Part shown: piece by piece, positions 53,553-61,222 of the stretch
Position numbering within the stretch: the first letter of the stretch is position 1
How the letters are laid out: every line of letters starts with the position of its first letter
Source of the DNA: Mycolicibacterium litorale
GTDB taxonomy: Bacteria > Actinomycetota > Actinomycetes > Mycobacteriales > Mycobacteriaceae
NCBI RefSeq assembly: GCF_010731695.1
Contig: NZ_AP022586.1
Location: 4,588,001 to 4,652,000 of the forward strand
Length of the DNA: 64,000 bases
Direction of reading: 5' to 3'
Position numbers and translations under genes: made by a program
Notes under the pieces: model-generated
Database searches by the model: none
What the model was told of the DNA's origin: nothing
The model's input: only the letters and a program-made list of their open reading frames with translations

Positions 53553-54242
53553 GTGATCAGGATGCGACGGCTGCTGGCCGCACTGTTGATCGGCACCGCC
53601 GTGATCGCCGCGCCGCCGGCGGGCGCGGGCGGTCCCACGCAGATCACGCTGACGTTCGTGCGCCACGCGCAGTCCGAGGGCAACGCCTCGGGGCTGATCG
53701 ACACCTCGACACCCGGACCGTCGATCACCGAGCTGGGCCGCCGCCAGGCCGCCGACAGCGCCGCCGTCCTGGCGGGCAACGACTACGACGGCGTCTACGC
53801 CTCGACGATGGTGCGCACGCAGCAGACCGCGGCACCGATGGCCGCCGCGCTGGCCGAGCCGGTCGTGGTGCTGCCCGGGCTGCGCGAGATCGAGGCGGGA
53901 CAGTCCGAGGGGCGCCCGGAGGCGTCGGCCGCCGACTATTTCGCGGCGCCGACGCAATGGCTGAGCGGTGACCGTGCCGCGCGCATCCCCGGTTCGATCG
54001 ACGGCAACGAATTCGACGCCCGGTTCGACGCCGCGGTCCAGCAGATCTACGACAGCGGTGACGTCAACCCGGTCGCCTACTCACACGCCGCCGCGATCAT
54101 GCTCTGGGTGACCATGAACGTCGACAATCCCCATCCGGAGCTGCTGCGGGCGCACCCGCTGCCCAACACCGGCCGCGTCGTGATCACCGGAAACCCCGTC
54201 GAGGGCTGGACGCTGGCACAGTGGGACGGCGAACCCGTGTGA
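53553..54242 (+). CDS. Exported histidine phosphatase family protein
   Basis: 229 aa. N-terminal signal peptide ends near PPAGAGG (about 26). Histidine phosphatase motif R37-H38-A39 in TFVRHAQSEGN (RHG with Gly to Ala), Arg in STMVRTQQTA, acid in LREIEAGQSEG (E112), and second His H178 in AYSHAAAIM. Clade 1 phosphoglycerate mutase-like fold, probably extracellular or cell-wall phosphatase. GTG 53553 or ATG 53562 may start. It follows the MMPL gene by 25 bp, possibly same operon. Confidence 0.87.
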   Translation: MIRMRRLLAALLIGTAVIAAPPAGAGGPTQITLTFVRHAQSEGNASGLIDTSTPGPSITELGRRQAADSAAVLAGNDYDGVYASTMVRTQQTAAPMAAALAEPVVVLPGLREIEAGQSEGRPEASAADYFAAPTQWLSGDRAARIPGSIDGNEFDARFDAAVQQIYDSGDVNPVAYSHAAAIMLWVTMNVDNPHPELLRAHPLPNTGRVVITGNPVEGWTLAQWDGEPV

Positions 54243-54355
54243 GGCACATCACATCCTGACGTGATCTGCGACACAGCTCAACTTCCCGGCCGGCGGCTTC
54301 GCCGTTAGTGTTGGTCAAGCGCTGGCGCGAGATTCAGCGGGTGGGGAGCAGGCCT

Positions 54356-54616
54356 ATGAGGTACCGACTGATGCCGTACGTCACTCTCGAGGTCGACGAC
54401 CGCCTACGGCGCCGCGTCCGGTCCGTCGGCGAACACCTGCGGGTCACCGTGCGCGCCTATCTGCTGAGCGCGGCCGACGACGTCGACTCGGCGGGCGACC
54501 GGGTCCGCGGCATGTGCGACAAGGCCGTGCACCGCGTCGACACCGTGGTGGCGTCGGTGAACGACAAGATCGCGCCGTCGACTCCCGAACCGCAGTCCAG
54601 CCGCGAGGCCAGCTAG
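54356..54616 (+). CDS. Small basic hypothetical protein
   Basis: 86 aa, MRYRLMPYVTLEVDDRLRRRVRSVGEHLRVTVRAYLLSAADDVDSAGDRVRG, basic and helical in the middle. GGGGAGCAGG upstream of ATG 54356 serves as a ribosome site; the frame is open further upstream to 54308 without one. No family recognised. The stop TAG shares the tetranucleotide CTAG with the stop of the convergent epimerase gene. Confidence 0.55.
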   Translation: MRYRLMPYVTLEVDDRLRRRVRSVGEHLRVTVRAYLLSAADDVDSAGDRVRGMCDKAVHRVDTVVASVNDKIAPSTPEPQSSREAS

Positions 54617-55335
54617 CCCCGGGACCGCGGTGTCCAGCCATACGCGTTGGACACGTCGTGGAACCGGCGCGGATTGTCCGAGACCGCGTACACCGCGTCG
54701 AAACCCGGTGCGCTGCGCGTCCGGACGACCGCCGATACCAGCTCGCCCAGATCGTCGTGGGCGAGCCACACCCGCCGTTCGTGATCCAGCACGGCCGGAC
54801 CGTCGCCCGTGGACAGCGGCGCGTCGTCCGGTGTGACTCCGCCGAACCGCATGCTCACCGCCCCGCGCCCGAACCGGTGTCCGACGGCCTGCAGCCGCGC
54901 CTCCTGTGCGCGTTTCGACCGGCCGTAGCCGCTGGGCGTCTCGGTCGCGAACACCCCGGGGCGCGCGGTCAACAGGGGTGCGTCGCCACGCTGCGCCCAG
55001 GCCATCGTGTCCTCGACGTGAATGCTGCTGGCGTGCAGGAACAATCCCACCCCCGCGGTCAGCGCCGCCCCGAGCACCGCATCGAAGAGCGCCGTGTTGG
55101 CCGGATTGCGGGTCGGCCGCCGCCAGTGCTCGGTCGGCGCGCCGTCGCCGCCCGGGTCGAACGCCAGGTGCACCACCACCTCGCAGTCCCGCAGAATGGC
55201 GGGCAGTCCTTCGGGCCGGGCGAGGATGTCGAATTCCGGGCGGTCGATGCCCACCACGGTGTGGTGTGTACGCAGCCGGGGCGTCAACGCCCGGCCGATC
55301 GTGCCCCCGGCGCCGGTGACTGCCACGGTGACCAT
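54613..55335 (-). CDS. NAD-dependent epimerase/dehydratase-like protein
   Basis: 240 aa. Rossmann motif VTGAGGTIGRALT (TGxxGxxG), VVVHLAFDPGGD, and the active-site segment GYGRSKRAQEARL, in which YxxxK reads Y-G-R-S-K. LHASSIHV carries the SDR Ser. Extended SDR family, acting on nucleotide sugars or related substrates. It has no close neighbours on its strand and is divergent from the DMT transporter gene. Confidence 0.85.
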   Translation of the reverse strand: MVTVAVTGAGGTIGRALTPRLRTHHTVVGIDRPEFDILARPEGLPAILRDCEVVVHLAFDPGGDGAPTEHWRRPTRNPANTALFDAVLGAALTAGVGLFLHASSIHVEDTMAWAQRGDAPLLTARPGVFATETPSGYGRSKRAQEARLQAVGHRFGRGAVSMRFGGVTPDDAPLSTGDGPAVLDHERRVWLAHDDLGELVSAVVRTRSAPGFDAVYAVSDNPRRFHDVSNAYGWTPRSRG

Positions 55336-55429
55336 GCGCGCCGAGTACCTCCGTTGACCGGCCGATAAGGCCGAATTCGCGCACTGCCTCTACGGTGGTG
55401 GGTGCTGTCTGCCGACAGCGTCGTTCCCG

Positions 55430-56347
55430 GTGTGCAGAAGGGGTGTGTCCGGCTTGGTCGGCCATGGGCTTGCGGTGTTCTTCGCCTTACTTGCGGCGAT
55501 CTTCATGGCGATCGGCATCGTGGTCCGGCAGCGCGCCACCCTCGACGTCCCGCCCGAGAAGGGCGTGAGCACCGTGATGATCCGTACGCTGCTGCGCCGC
55601 CCGGTGTGGTGGGCGGGCACCGGCGCCGCCGTGGCGGGCTTCCTGTTCCAGGCGCTGGCACTGGGCTACGGGTCGCTGCTGCTGGTACAGCCCGTACTGG
55701 TGTCCGCGCTGCTGTTCGCGCTCCCGTTGAGCGCACGGATGGCCGGGCGCCGCGTCACCCGCGGCGAGTGGGTCTGGGCGCTGTTGCTGACCGCGGCGCT
55801 GACGGTGTTCGTCGCGCTGGCCAAGGCCAGCGCCGGTGACTACGACATCCCGGTCGCGCTGACGGTGGTCGTCGTGGCCGTGTGCGTGGGCGTGGTGCTG
55901 GCGTGCGTGCTGATCGCGGTGCGCGCCACCAACTGGCGGCGGGCGGTGCTGCTCGCGGTGGCGGTCGGCGTGCTGTTCGGGCTGGTCGCCGTGCTGACCA
56001 AGATCGTCATGCACATGCTCACCGCGGGGCGCGTGCAGACCGCGTTCACCACGCCTGCCCTCTATCTCGTGGTCGCGCTCGGCGTCGGCGCGACGCTGCT
56101 GCAGCAGTCGGCGTTCCACGCCGGCTCACTGCAGACCTCGGTGCCGACGATGCTGGTGCTCGAACCCGTCATCGCCGTCGTCCTCGGCGCCATCGTGCTC
56201 AACGAGCACATGTCGATCAGCGGTCTGGAACCCATCGCGCTGGCCGCCGCCGCGGCCGCCATGGTCGCGGCGACCGTCGCGCTCGGCCGCGACGAGGGCG
56301 CCTACGAGGAGAGGCTGGAAGCCTCGCTGGCCGAGCGGGTGTCCTAG
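55430..56347 (+). CDS. DMT superfamily transporter (EamA/NIPA-like)
   Basis: 305 aa, about nine hydrophobic helices. FFALLAAIFMAIGIVVRQRAT at the N-terminus, FLFQALALGYGSLLLVQPVLVSALLFALPLSARMAGRR, and near the end LQTSVPTMLVLEPVIAVVLGAIVLNEHM, a typical duplicated DMT pattern. In mycobacteria this group is annotated DMT family transporter (compare Rv2693c-type proteins). GTG 55430 or GTG 55445 may be the start. Its TAG stop shares CTAG with the convergent sigma factor gene. Substrate unknown. Confidence 0.8.
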   Translation: MCRRGVSGLVGHGLAVFFALLAAIFMAIGIVVRQRATLDVPPEKGVSTVMIRTLLRRPVWWAGTGAAVAGFLFQALALGYGSLLLVQPVLVSALLFALPLSARMAGRRVTRGEWVWALLLTAALTVFVALAKASAGDYDIPVALTVVVVAVCVGVVLACVLIAVRATNWRRAVLLAVAVGVLFGLVAVLTKIVMHMLTAGRVQTAFTTPALYLVVALGVGATLLQQSAFHAGSLQTSVPTMLVLEPVIAVVLGAIVLNEHMSISGLEPIALAAAAAAMVAATVALGRDEGAYEERLEASLAERVS

Positions 56348-56910
56348 GCGGCTCGGAGTTCGTCGGACCGGTTGGCCTCGGTCATCATCAGGCTGCGCAG
56401 CTTCGCGCGCCCCCGGTGCAGCCGCGACATGACGGTGCCCAGCGGCACCCCGGTCAGCTCGGCGATCTCCTTGAACGCGTATCCGGCGACGTCGGCGTAG
56501 TAGACCGCGGTGCGGAACTGTTCGGGCAGCGCCTGGAACGCCGCGCGCAGTTCACCGTCCGGCAACCGGTCCAGCGCGTCGTCCTCGGCCGACCGCCAGC
56601 CCGGCCCTCCGCGCTGCCCGGCCGCGGTCACTTCGTTGTCCGGGAAGTCGGGCGTGAGCTGTTGTGCGGGCCGGCGGCGGTCCTTGCGGTATTCGCTGAT
56701 GAACGTGTTCAGCTCGATCCGGTACAGCCAGGCGCGCAGGTTCGTGCCCGCGGTGTAGCCGCGATAGCCCCGGAACGCGTTGACCATGGTCTCCTGCACC
56801 AGGTCCTCGGCGTCGTGGTGGTTGCGGGTGAGCCGCAGCGCGCGCTGATGCAGTTCGGGCAGCAGCGGTGCGGTGGCCTGGGCGAAGTCCTGGTTCGTTG
56901 CGGTCGGCAT
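56344..56910 (-). CDS. SigH/SigR-type ECF RNA polymerase sigma factor
   Basis: 188 aa. Region 2: LHQRALRLTRNHHDAEDLVQETMVNAFRGY, TNLRAWLYRIELNTFISEYRKDRR. Region 4: ALPEQFRTAVYYADVAGYAFKEIAELTGVPLGTVMSRLHRGRAKL. The wording follows SigH of M. tuberculosis and SigR of Streptomyces (ECF12), which direct thiol-oxidative stress genes. Unlike those, no zinc anti-sigma gene (HXXXCXXC) follows; the downstream gene is the convergent DMT transporter. A perfect 16-bp palindrome sits 80 bp upstream. ATG 56910 has AAGGGAA 6 nt upstream. Confidence 0.9.
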   Translation of the reverse strand: MPTATNQDFAQATAPLLPELHQRALRLTRNHHDAEDLVQETMVNAFRGYRGYTAGTNLRAWLYRIELNTFISEYRKDRRRPAQQLTPDFPDNEVTAAGQRGGPGWRSAEDDALDRLPDGELRAAFQALPEQFRTAVYYADVAGYAFKEIAELTGVPLGTVMSRLHRGRAKLRSLMMTEANRSDELRAA

Positions 56911-56990
56911 GGCGAGTTCCCTTCGTGACGTTGCACAAAAGACTCCTCGCCACGCGGACCGATGTCGTCCACGCGAGCGCCCAAAACCGA

Positions 56991-57006
56991 TACCGGCTAG
57001 CCGGTA
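56991..57006. repeat. Perfect 16-bp palindrome TACCGGCTAGCCGGTA
   Basis: Exact dyad in the 102-bp gap between the MceA-type gene (ends 57013) and the sigma factor start (56910), both on the minus strand. It may end the mce transcript or bind a regulator of the sigma gene. Confidence 0.6.
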
Positions 57007-57012
57007 GACGCG

Positions 57013-58254
57013 TCAGGGGTTGATGGTGTTCTCGCCGATCTGGCGGCCCCACACGTACTCGATGGCCAGCGGCTGGCCCAGTTCGAGGTGGTTGTAGGGG
57101 GCGATGGAGGCGCCGGTGTCCAGCACCAGATACGGCGCCGGCCACAGGTCGCGGGTGACCTTCTGCCAGCACCCGGGTCGGCCCTCGGGCCCGCCCGTGG
57201 CGTTCACGCGCGGCAGGTTGTCGGGGTACACCCACGGGTTCGACGCGCCCTGCACCGTGTTGTGCAAGTTCACCGAATAACCGTTGCCGCCGTTGAACTT
57301 GGTGAACGCGGGTTCGGCGTCGTGCCAGTTGCGGATCATGCAGAACAGCGACGGGCTGTTGCGGTCCAGCGTCTCGGAGACGGTGACGAGGTCGTTGGTG
57401 CCGCGCACGAAGTAGGGTCCGCCGCGTTCGAGGACGTCGGCGCCGGTGTTGCCGAAGCCGACCGCAGACATCAGCGCCTGGTCGAGGTTGCCGCGTTGCT
57501 CGTTGAGAGTGCGTGCCGTGGTGACAGCGTTGCTCAGCCCGTCGAACAGGTCCGGGGCGGCGTCGCCGTAGACGTCGGCGAGGTCGGCGAGCAGCTGGGT
57601 GTCGCGCCGGATCTGCGGCATCTGCGGGTTCAGGTCGGCCAGGATCGCGTTGCCGTTGACGACGGACTCGCCGAACCGGTCGCCGAGTCCGTCCAGGGCT
57701 TCGGCGGTGGCGGTCAGCGTCTGGTTGAGCTTGATCGGGTCGACCTGCTGGGCCACCGACACCACGGTCTCGAACAGCGTGTTGAACTCCGTGGACACCG
57801 ATTCGACACGGATCACGTCTTTGCTCGTGATGCGTTGAGGCACAGGATTTTCCGGGGCGGAGAACGATACATACTTGTTGCCGAACACGGTGGTGGCGCG
57901 GATCGCCACCTCGACGTTGGCCGGGATCAGGTCGACATACTCCGGGTGGACGGCGAGCGCGAGTTCAGCGGCGGGTGTCCCGTTGTCGTCGACCGCGGAG
58001 ACGGTGTCGACGCGGCCGATCTGCACGCCGTTGTAGGTGACCTTGGCGCCCGGGTCCATCGAGAGACCGGACCGCGCGGCGATCATCGTCAGCTTCACCT
58101 CGGGGGTGAACGCGCCGCGGAACTGCAGCCAGACCAGCGTCAGCACCAGTGCGATCACCAGGACGGTGACCAGGAAGGCCACCTTCAGCGGCGGATCGAA
58201 CCGCCACCGAGTCATCCGACGTTGCCACGCCGACCCCGACCCCGACGAAGCCAC
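57013..58254 (-). CDS. MceA-type MCE-family protein (orphan)
   Basis: 413 aa. One N-terminal membrane helix (about 23-45, LKVAFLVTVLVIALVLTLVWL), then the MCE/MlaD domain (EVKLTMIAARSGLSMDPGAKVTYNGVQIGRV), and the long helical tail (SVSTEFNTLFETVVSVAQQVDPIKLNQTLTATAEALDGLGDRFG) ending with a Mce-family domain including GNNGYSVNLHNTV-like segments (FNGGNGYSVNLHNTVQG). The layout is MceA. Normal mce operons have six mce genes and yrbE permeases; none is adjacent, so this is a solitary copy that could combine with subunits from another operon. ATG 58254. Confidence 0.9.
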   Translation of the reverse strand: MASSGSGSAWQRRMTRWRFDPPLKVAFLVTVLVIALVLTLVWLQFRGAFTPEVKLTMIAARSGLSMDPGAKVTYNGVQIGRVDTVSAVDDNGTPAAELALAVHPEYVDLIPANVEVAIRATTVFGNKYVSFSAPENPVPQRITSKDVIRVESVSTEFNTLFETVVSVAQQVDPIKLNQTLTATAEALDGLGDRFGESVVNGNAILADLNPQMPQIRRDTQLLADLADVYGDAAPDLFDGLSNAVTTARTLNEQRGNLDQALMSAVGFGNTGADVLERGGPYFVRGTNDLVTVSETLDRNSPSLFCMIRNWHDAEPAFTKFNGGNGYSVNLHNTVQGASNPWVYPDNLPRVNATGGPEGRPGCWQKVTRDLWPAPYLVLDTGASIAPYNHLELGQPLAIEYVWGRQIGENTINP

Positions 58255-58322
58255 CGCGAACCACCTTTCCCCGACCGCGGTCGCCCGTGGCCTACGCCGG
58301 CCGGCGAGGTACTTCCCCGGCC

Positions 58323-58348
58323 AAAAAGTAAAAGTCGTCTAACTTTTT
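58323..58348. promoter_or_regulatory. AT-rich inverted repeat AAAAAGT-N12-ACTTTTT
   Basis: Perfect 7-bp arms (58323-58329, 58342-58348) in the most AT-rich stretch of the gap between the divergent mce and CMD genes. Fits a regulator-binding site or promoter core. Confidence 0.45.
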
Positions 58349-58476
58349 CAACTGGCGCCACCCGACGCAAGGCCGGGCCCATCAGCTGCGGCGAAGATCA
58401 CCTTGCCAGCAAAGTGGCGAATATGTCATGTATTGCCGTGCGCGTTGACCTTGATTTGCTGGTGAGAGGATCTGTG

Positions 58477-59031
58477 ATGCTGGGGCCGCTGCCCGCCGAG
58501 GAATGGGACGACCGGGCGCGCGCGGCGCTCGAAAGTGCGGTGCCGCCGGAACGGCGCGATCCCGCATCGGTGGGAAACGCGCTGGCCACCCTGGCCCGCC
58601 ACCCCGAACTGGCCGGGAAGTTCCTGCCGTTCAGTACCTATCTGATGACCCAGTCGACCCTGCCGGCCCGGTTGCGGGAGTTGGTGATCCTGCGCGTCTC
58701 GCATCATCACGGCTGCGCCTACGAGTGGGTGCACCACGGCGCGCTGGGGAGGGCGGTCGGCCTGTCGGAGGCCGACATCGAGGCCGCGCGGACCGGTGCG
58801 GCCGCCGACCCGGTCGACCGGCTGGTGCTCACCGCCGTCGACGAGTTGCACCAGGGATCGCAGATCAGCTCGCAGACGTGGAGGGCGCTCGGTGAGTGGC
58901 TCGACGAGCGGGCGCGAATGGACCTCATCTTCACCGCCGGCGGGTACGGGGTGCTGGCGACCGCGCTCAACACGTTCGGGGTCGAACCCGAGCCGTGGGC
59001 GGGCCGGCCGGAGTTCTATCACGCCGACTGA
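58477..59031 (+). CDS. Carboxymuconolactone decarboxylase (AhpD-like) family protein
   Basis: 184 aa from ATG 58477 (GAGAGGA about 8 nt upstream); GTG 58474 is also possible. CMD fold: LARHPELAGKFLPFSTYLMTQSTLPARLRELVILRVSHHHGCAYEWVHHGALGRAVGLSEADIEA. The catalytic AhpD CxxC is reduced to a single Cys (HHGCAYEW), so it is not a peroxidase of the AhpD type; the His-rich HHHG.. motif is typical of the larger gamma-CMD-like group. Function unknown. Divergent from mce. Confidence 0.87.
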   Translation: MLGPLPAEEWDDRARAALESAVPPERRDPASVGNALATLARHPELAGKFLPFSTYLMTQSTLPARLRELVILRVSHHHGCAYEWVHHGALGRAVGLSEADIEAARTGAAADPVDRLVLTAVDELHQGSQISSQTWRALGEWLDERARMDLIFTAGGYGVLATALNTFGVEPEPWAGRPEFYHAD

Positions 59032-59040
59032 GCCGAGCCG

Positions 59041-61146
59041 TCAGCTGGCGGCGCGCACTTTCGCGGCGGCGTTCTCCGGCATCGGTTCGTAGCGGGCGAA
59101 GGAACGGCGGAAGACGCCGGCGCCGTGGGCCAGCGAGCGCAGATCCACGGCGTAGCGGGTCAGTTCGACCTGTGGGACCTCGGCGTTGACGACGGTGCGG
59201 TCGGCGCCGGCCCGCTCGGTGCCGAGGACCCGGCCCCGCCGGCTGGACAGGTCGCCCATCACCGCGCCCACCAGATCGTCGGGCACGGTGATCGCGACGG
59301 TGTCGACGGGCTCGAGCAGGTCGATGGTGGTGGCCGCGGCGGCCTCCCGCAGCGCCAGCGCGCCGGCCATCTGGAACGCGAAGTCCGACGAGTCCACGCT
59401 GTGCGCCTTGCCGTCCACCAGCGTCACCCGGATGTCGACCACCGGATAGCCCGGGCCGACACCCTTCTCCATCTGCGCGCGCACACCCTTCTCGACACTC
59501 GGGATGAACTGACGCGGAACCGCTCCGCCGACGACCTTGTCCACGAACTCGAAGCCGCCGCCTTCTGCGAGCGGTTCGACCTCGATGTCGCACACCGCGT
59601 ACTGGCCGTGCCCGCCGGACTGTTTGACGTGCCGGCCGTGGCCTTTCGCACTGCCGCCGAACGTCTCTCGCAGGGGGATGCGGAGATCGATTACGTCGAC
59701 GGTCACGCCGTAGCGTCGCGACAGCGCGTCGAGGACGACGGCGCTGTGCGCCTCGCCCATGCACCACAGCACGATCTGGTGGGTCTGCGGGTTCTGTTCG
59801 ATGCGCAACGTCGGATCCTCGGCGGCCAGCCGGGTCAACCCGACCGACAGCTTGTCCTCGTCGGTCTTGGCGCGCGGCGCCACCGCGACCGGCAGCAGCG
59901 GTTCGGGCATGGTCCACGGTTTCAGGACGAATGGATCGCCCTTGTCGGACAACGTGTCTCCGGTCTCGGCGCGGGTCAGCCTGCCGATCGCGCAGATGTC
60001 CCCGGCCACCACCGACGGCGCAGGCCGCTGCTGCCTGCCCAGCGGGAAGGACAGGGTGCCGATGCGTTCGTCCTCGTCGTGGTCGGGATGGCCCGAGCCC
60101 GTCACCGAATCCCCGGACGCACCGAAGAACGACGAGAAATGGCCCGACACGTGCACGGTCATGTCGGGCCTGATCGTCCCCGAGAACACCCGGGTGAGGC
60201 TCACTCTGCCGACGTAGGGATCCGACGTCGTCTTGACCACTTCGGCCAGCAGCGGCCCGGCCGGATCGCAGCCGGGGCTCGGCCGAGGGGCGCCCTGCGG
60301 GGTGAACACCTCCGGCAGAGGATGTTCCAGCGGCGACGGGAAGCCGCGGGTGGCCACCTCGAGGAGTTCGCGGGTGCCGACTCCGCTGCTGCTGCACACC
60401 GGGATCACCGGGAAGAACGACCCGCGCGCCACCGCCTTCTCCAGGTCGGCGATCAGCAAGCCCTGGTCGAGGTCTTCCCCGCCGAGGTAACGCTCCATCA
60501 GCGATTCGTCCTCGGACTCCTCGATGATCCCCTCGATCAGGGTGCCGCGCAGTTCGGTGTACTCGTCGAGGTGCGGGTCGCCGGGAGGCTCGCCCGTCAG
60601 CAGGCCGATCAGGTGCCCGCCGGTCGGGAAGTAGAGCGGAATCACCTTGTCGCCGAACGCGTCCCGCGCAGCAGCGAGCGCACCGCTGTAGTCGGCCCGG
60701 GCATGGTCGAGTTTGGTGATGACCACCGCGCGCGGCATCGCGACCTCGTCGCATTCCTGCCACAGCAGCTTCGTGGGCTCGTCAACGCCCTCGTTGGCGG
60801 CGATCACGAACAGTGCGCAGTCGGCGGCACGCAGACCGGCGCGCAACTCTCCGACGAAGTCGGCGTATCCCGGGGTGTCGATCAGGTTGATCTTGACGTC
60901 GCCGTGGCGGAGCGGAGCGAGCGCGAGACCGACCGACCGCTGCTGGGCGACCTCGACCTCGTCGCAGTCGCAGACCGTATTGCCCTCGGTGACGGCGCCC
61001 GCGCGGGTGAGGACGCCTGCGGCGACGAGCAGGGCTTCGACCAGGGTGGTCTTCCCTCCGCCCGACGGACCGACGAGCGCGATGTTGCGGATGGCGTCGG
61101 GGCGGTCCGCGGTGGGCACTGGTTGCGACGTCGTCTTGTCCGCCAT
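59041..61146 (-). CDS. fusA2: Elongation factor G-like protein FusA2
   Basis: 701 aa, five EF-G domains. G1 GPSGGGKTT (26-34), G3 DTPG (90-93), G4 TKLD (144-147). The G2 RGITI region is altered to QQRSVGLALAP (no Thr), and G4 is TKLD rather than NKxD. Domain II, III, IV and V are recognisable (SGGHGQYAVCDIEVEPL; VVGGAVPRQFIPSVEKGVRAQM). It is the mycobacterial paralogue FusA2 (Rv0120c, 714 aa), not the housekeeping FusA1, and has no ribosomal protein neighbours. Biochemical role is unsettled. ATG 61146 follows GAGGGATGCC. Confidence 0.92.
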   Translation of the reverse strand: MADKTTSQPVPTADRPDAIRNIALVGPSGGGKTTLVEALLVAAGVLTRAGAVTEGNTVCDCDEVEVAQQRSVGLALAPLRHGDVKINLIDTPGYADFVGELRAGLRAADCALFVIAANEGVDEPTKLLWQECDEVAMPRAVVITKLDHARADYSGALAAARDAFGDKVIPLYFPTGGHLIGLLTGEPPGDPHLDEYTELRGTLIEGIIEESEDESLMERYLGGEDLDQGLLIADLEKAVARGSFFPVIPVCSSSGVGTRELLEVATRGFPSPLEHPLPEVFTPQGAPRPSPGCDPAGPLLAEVVKTTSDPYVGRVSLTRVFSGTIRPDMTVHVSGHFSSFFGASGDSVTGSGHPDHDEDERIGTLSFPLGRQQRPAPSVVAGDICAIGRLTRAETGDTLSDKGDPFVLKPWTMPEPLLPVAVAPRAKTDEDKLSVGLTRLAAEDPTLRIEQNPQTHQIVLWCMGEAHSAVVLDALSRRYGVTVDVIDLRIPLRETFGGSAKGHGRHVKQSGGHGQYAVCDIEVEPLAEGGGFEFVDKVVGGAVPRQFIPSVEKGVRAQMEKGVGPGYPVVDIRVTLVDGKAHSVDSSDFAFQMAGALALREAAAATTIDLLEPVDTVAITVPDDLVGAVMGDLSSRRGRVLGTERAGADRTVVNAEVPQVELTRYAVDLRSLAHGAGVFRRSFARYEPMPENAAAKVRAAS

Positions 61147-61222
61147 GGCATCCCTCCTGACCTCTCCACCCTGCTCCGATGTGACGCACAGCACAAGGGC
61201 CGGTGCGCCCTACAGTCGGGGC

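Noticed and set aside
51620..53779. Minus-strand 719-codon frame
   Set aside because: Antisense to the MMPL transporter; shadow composition.
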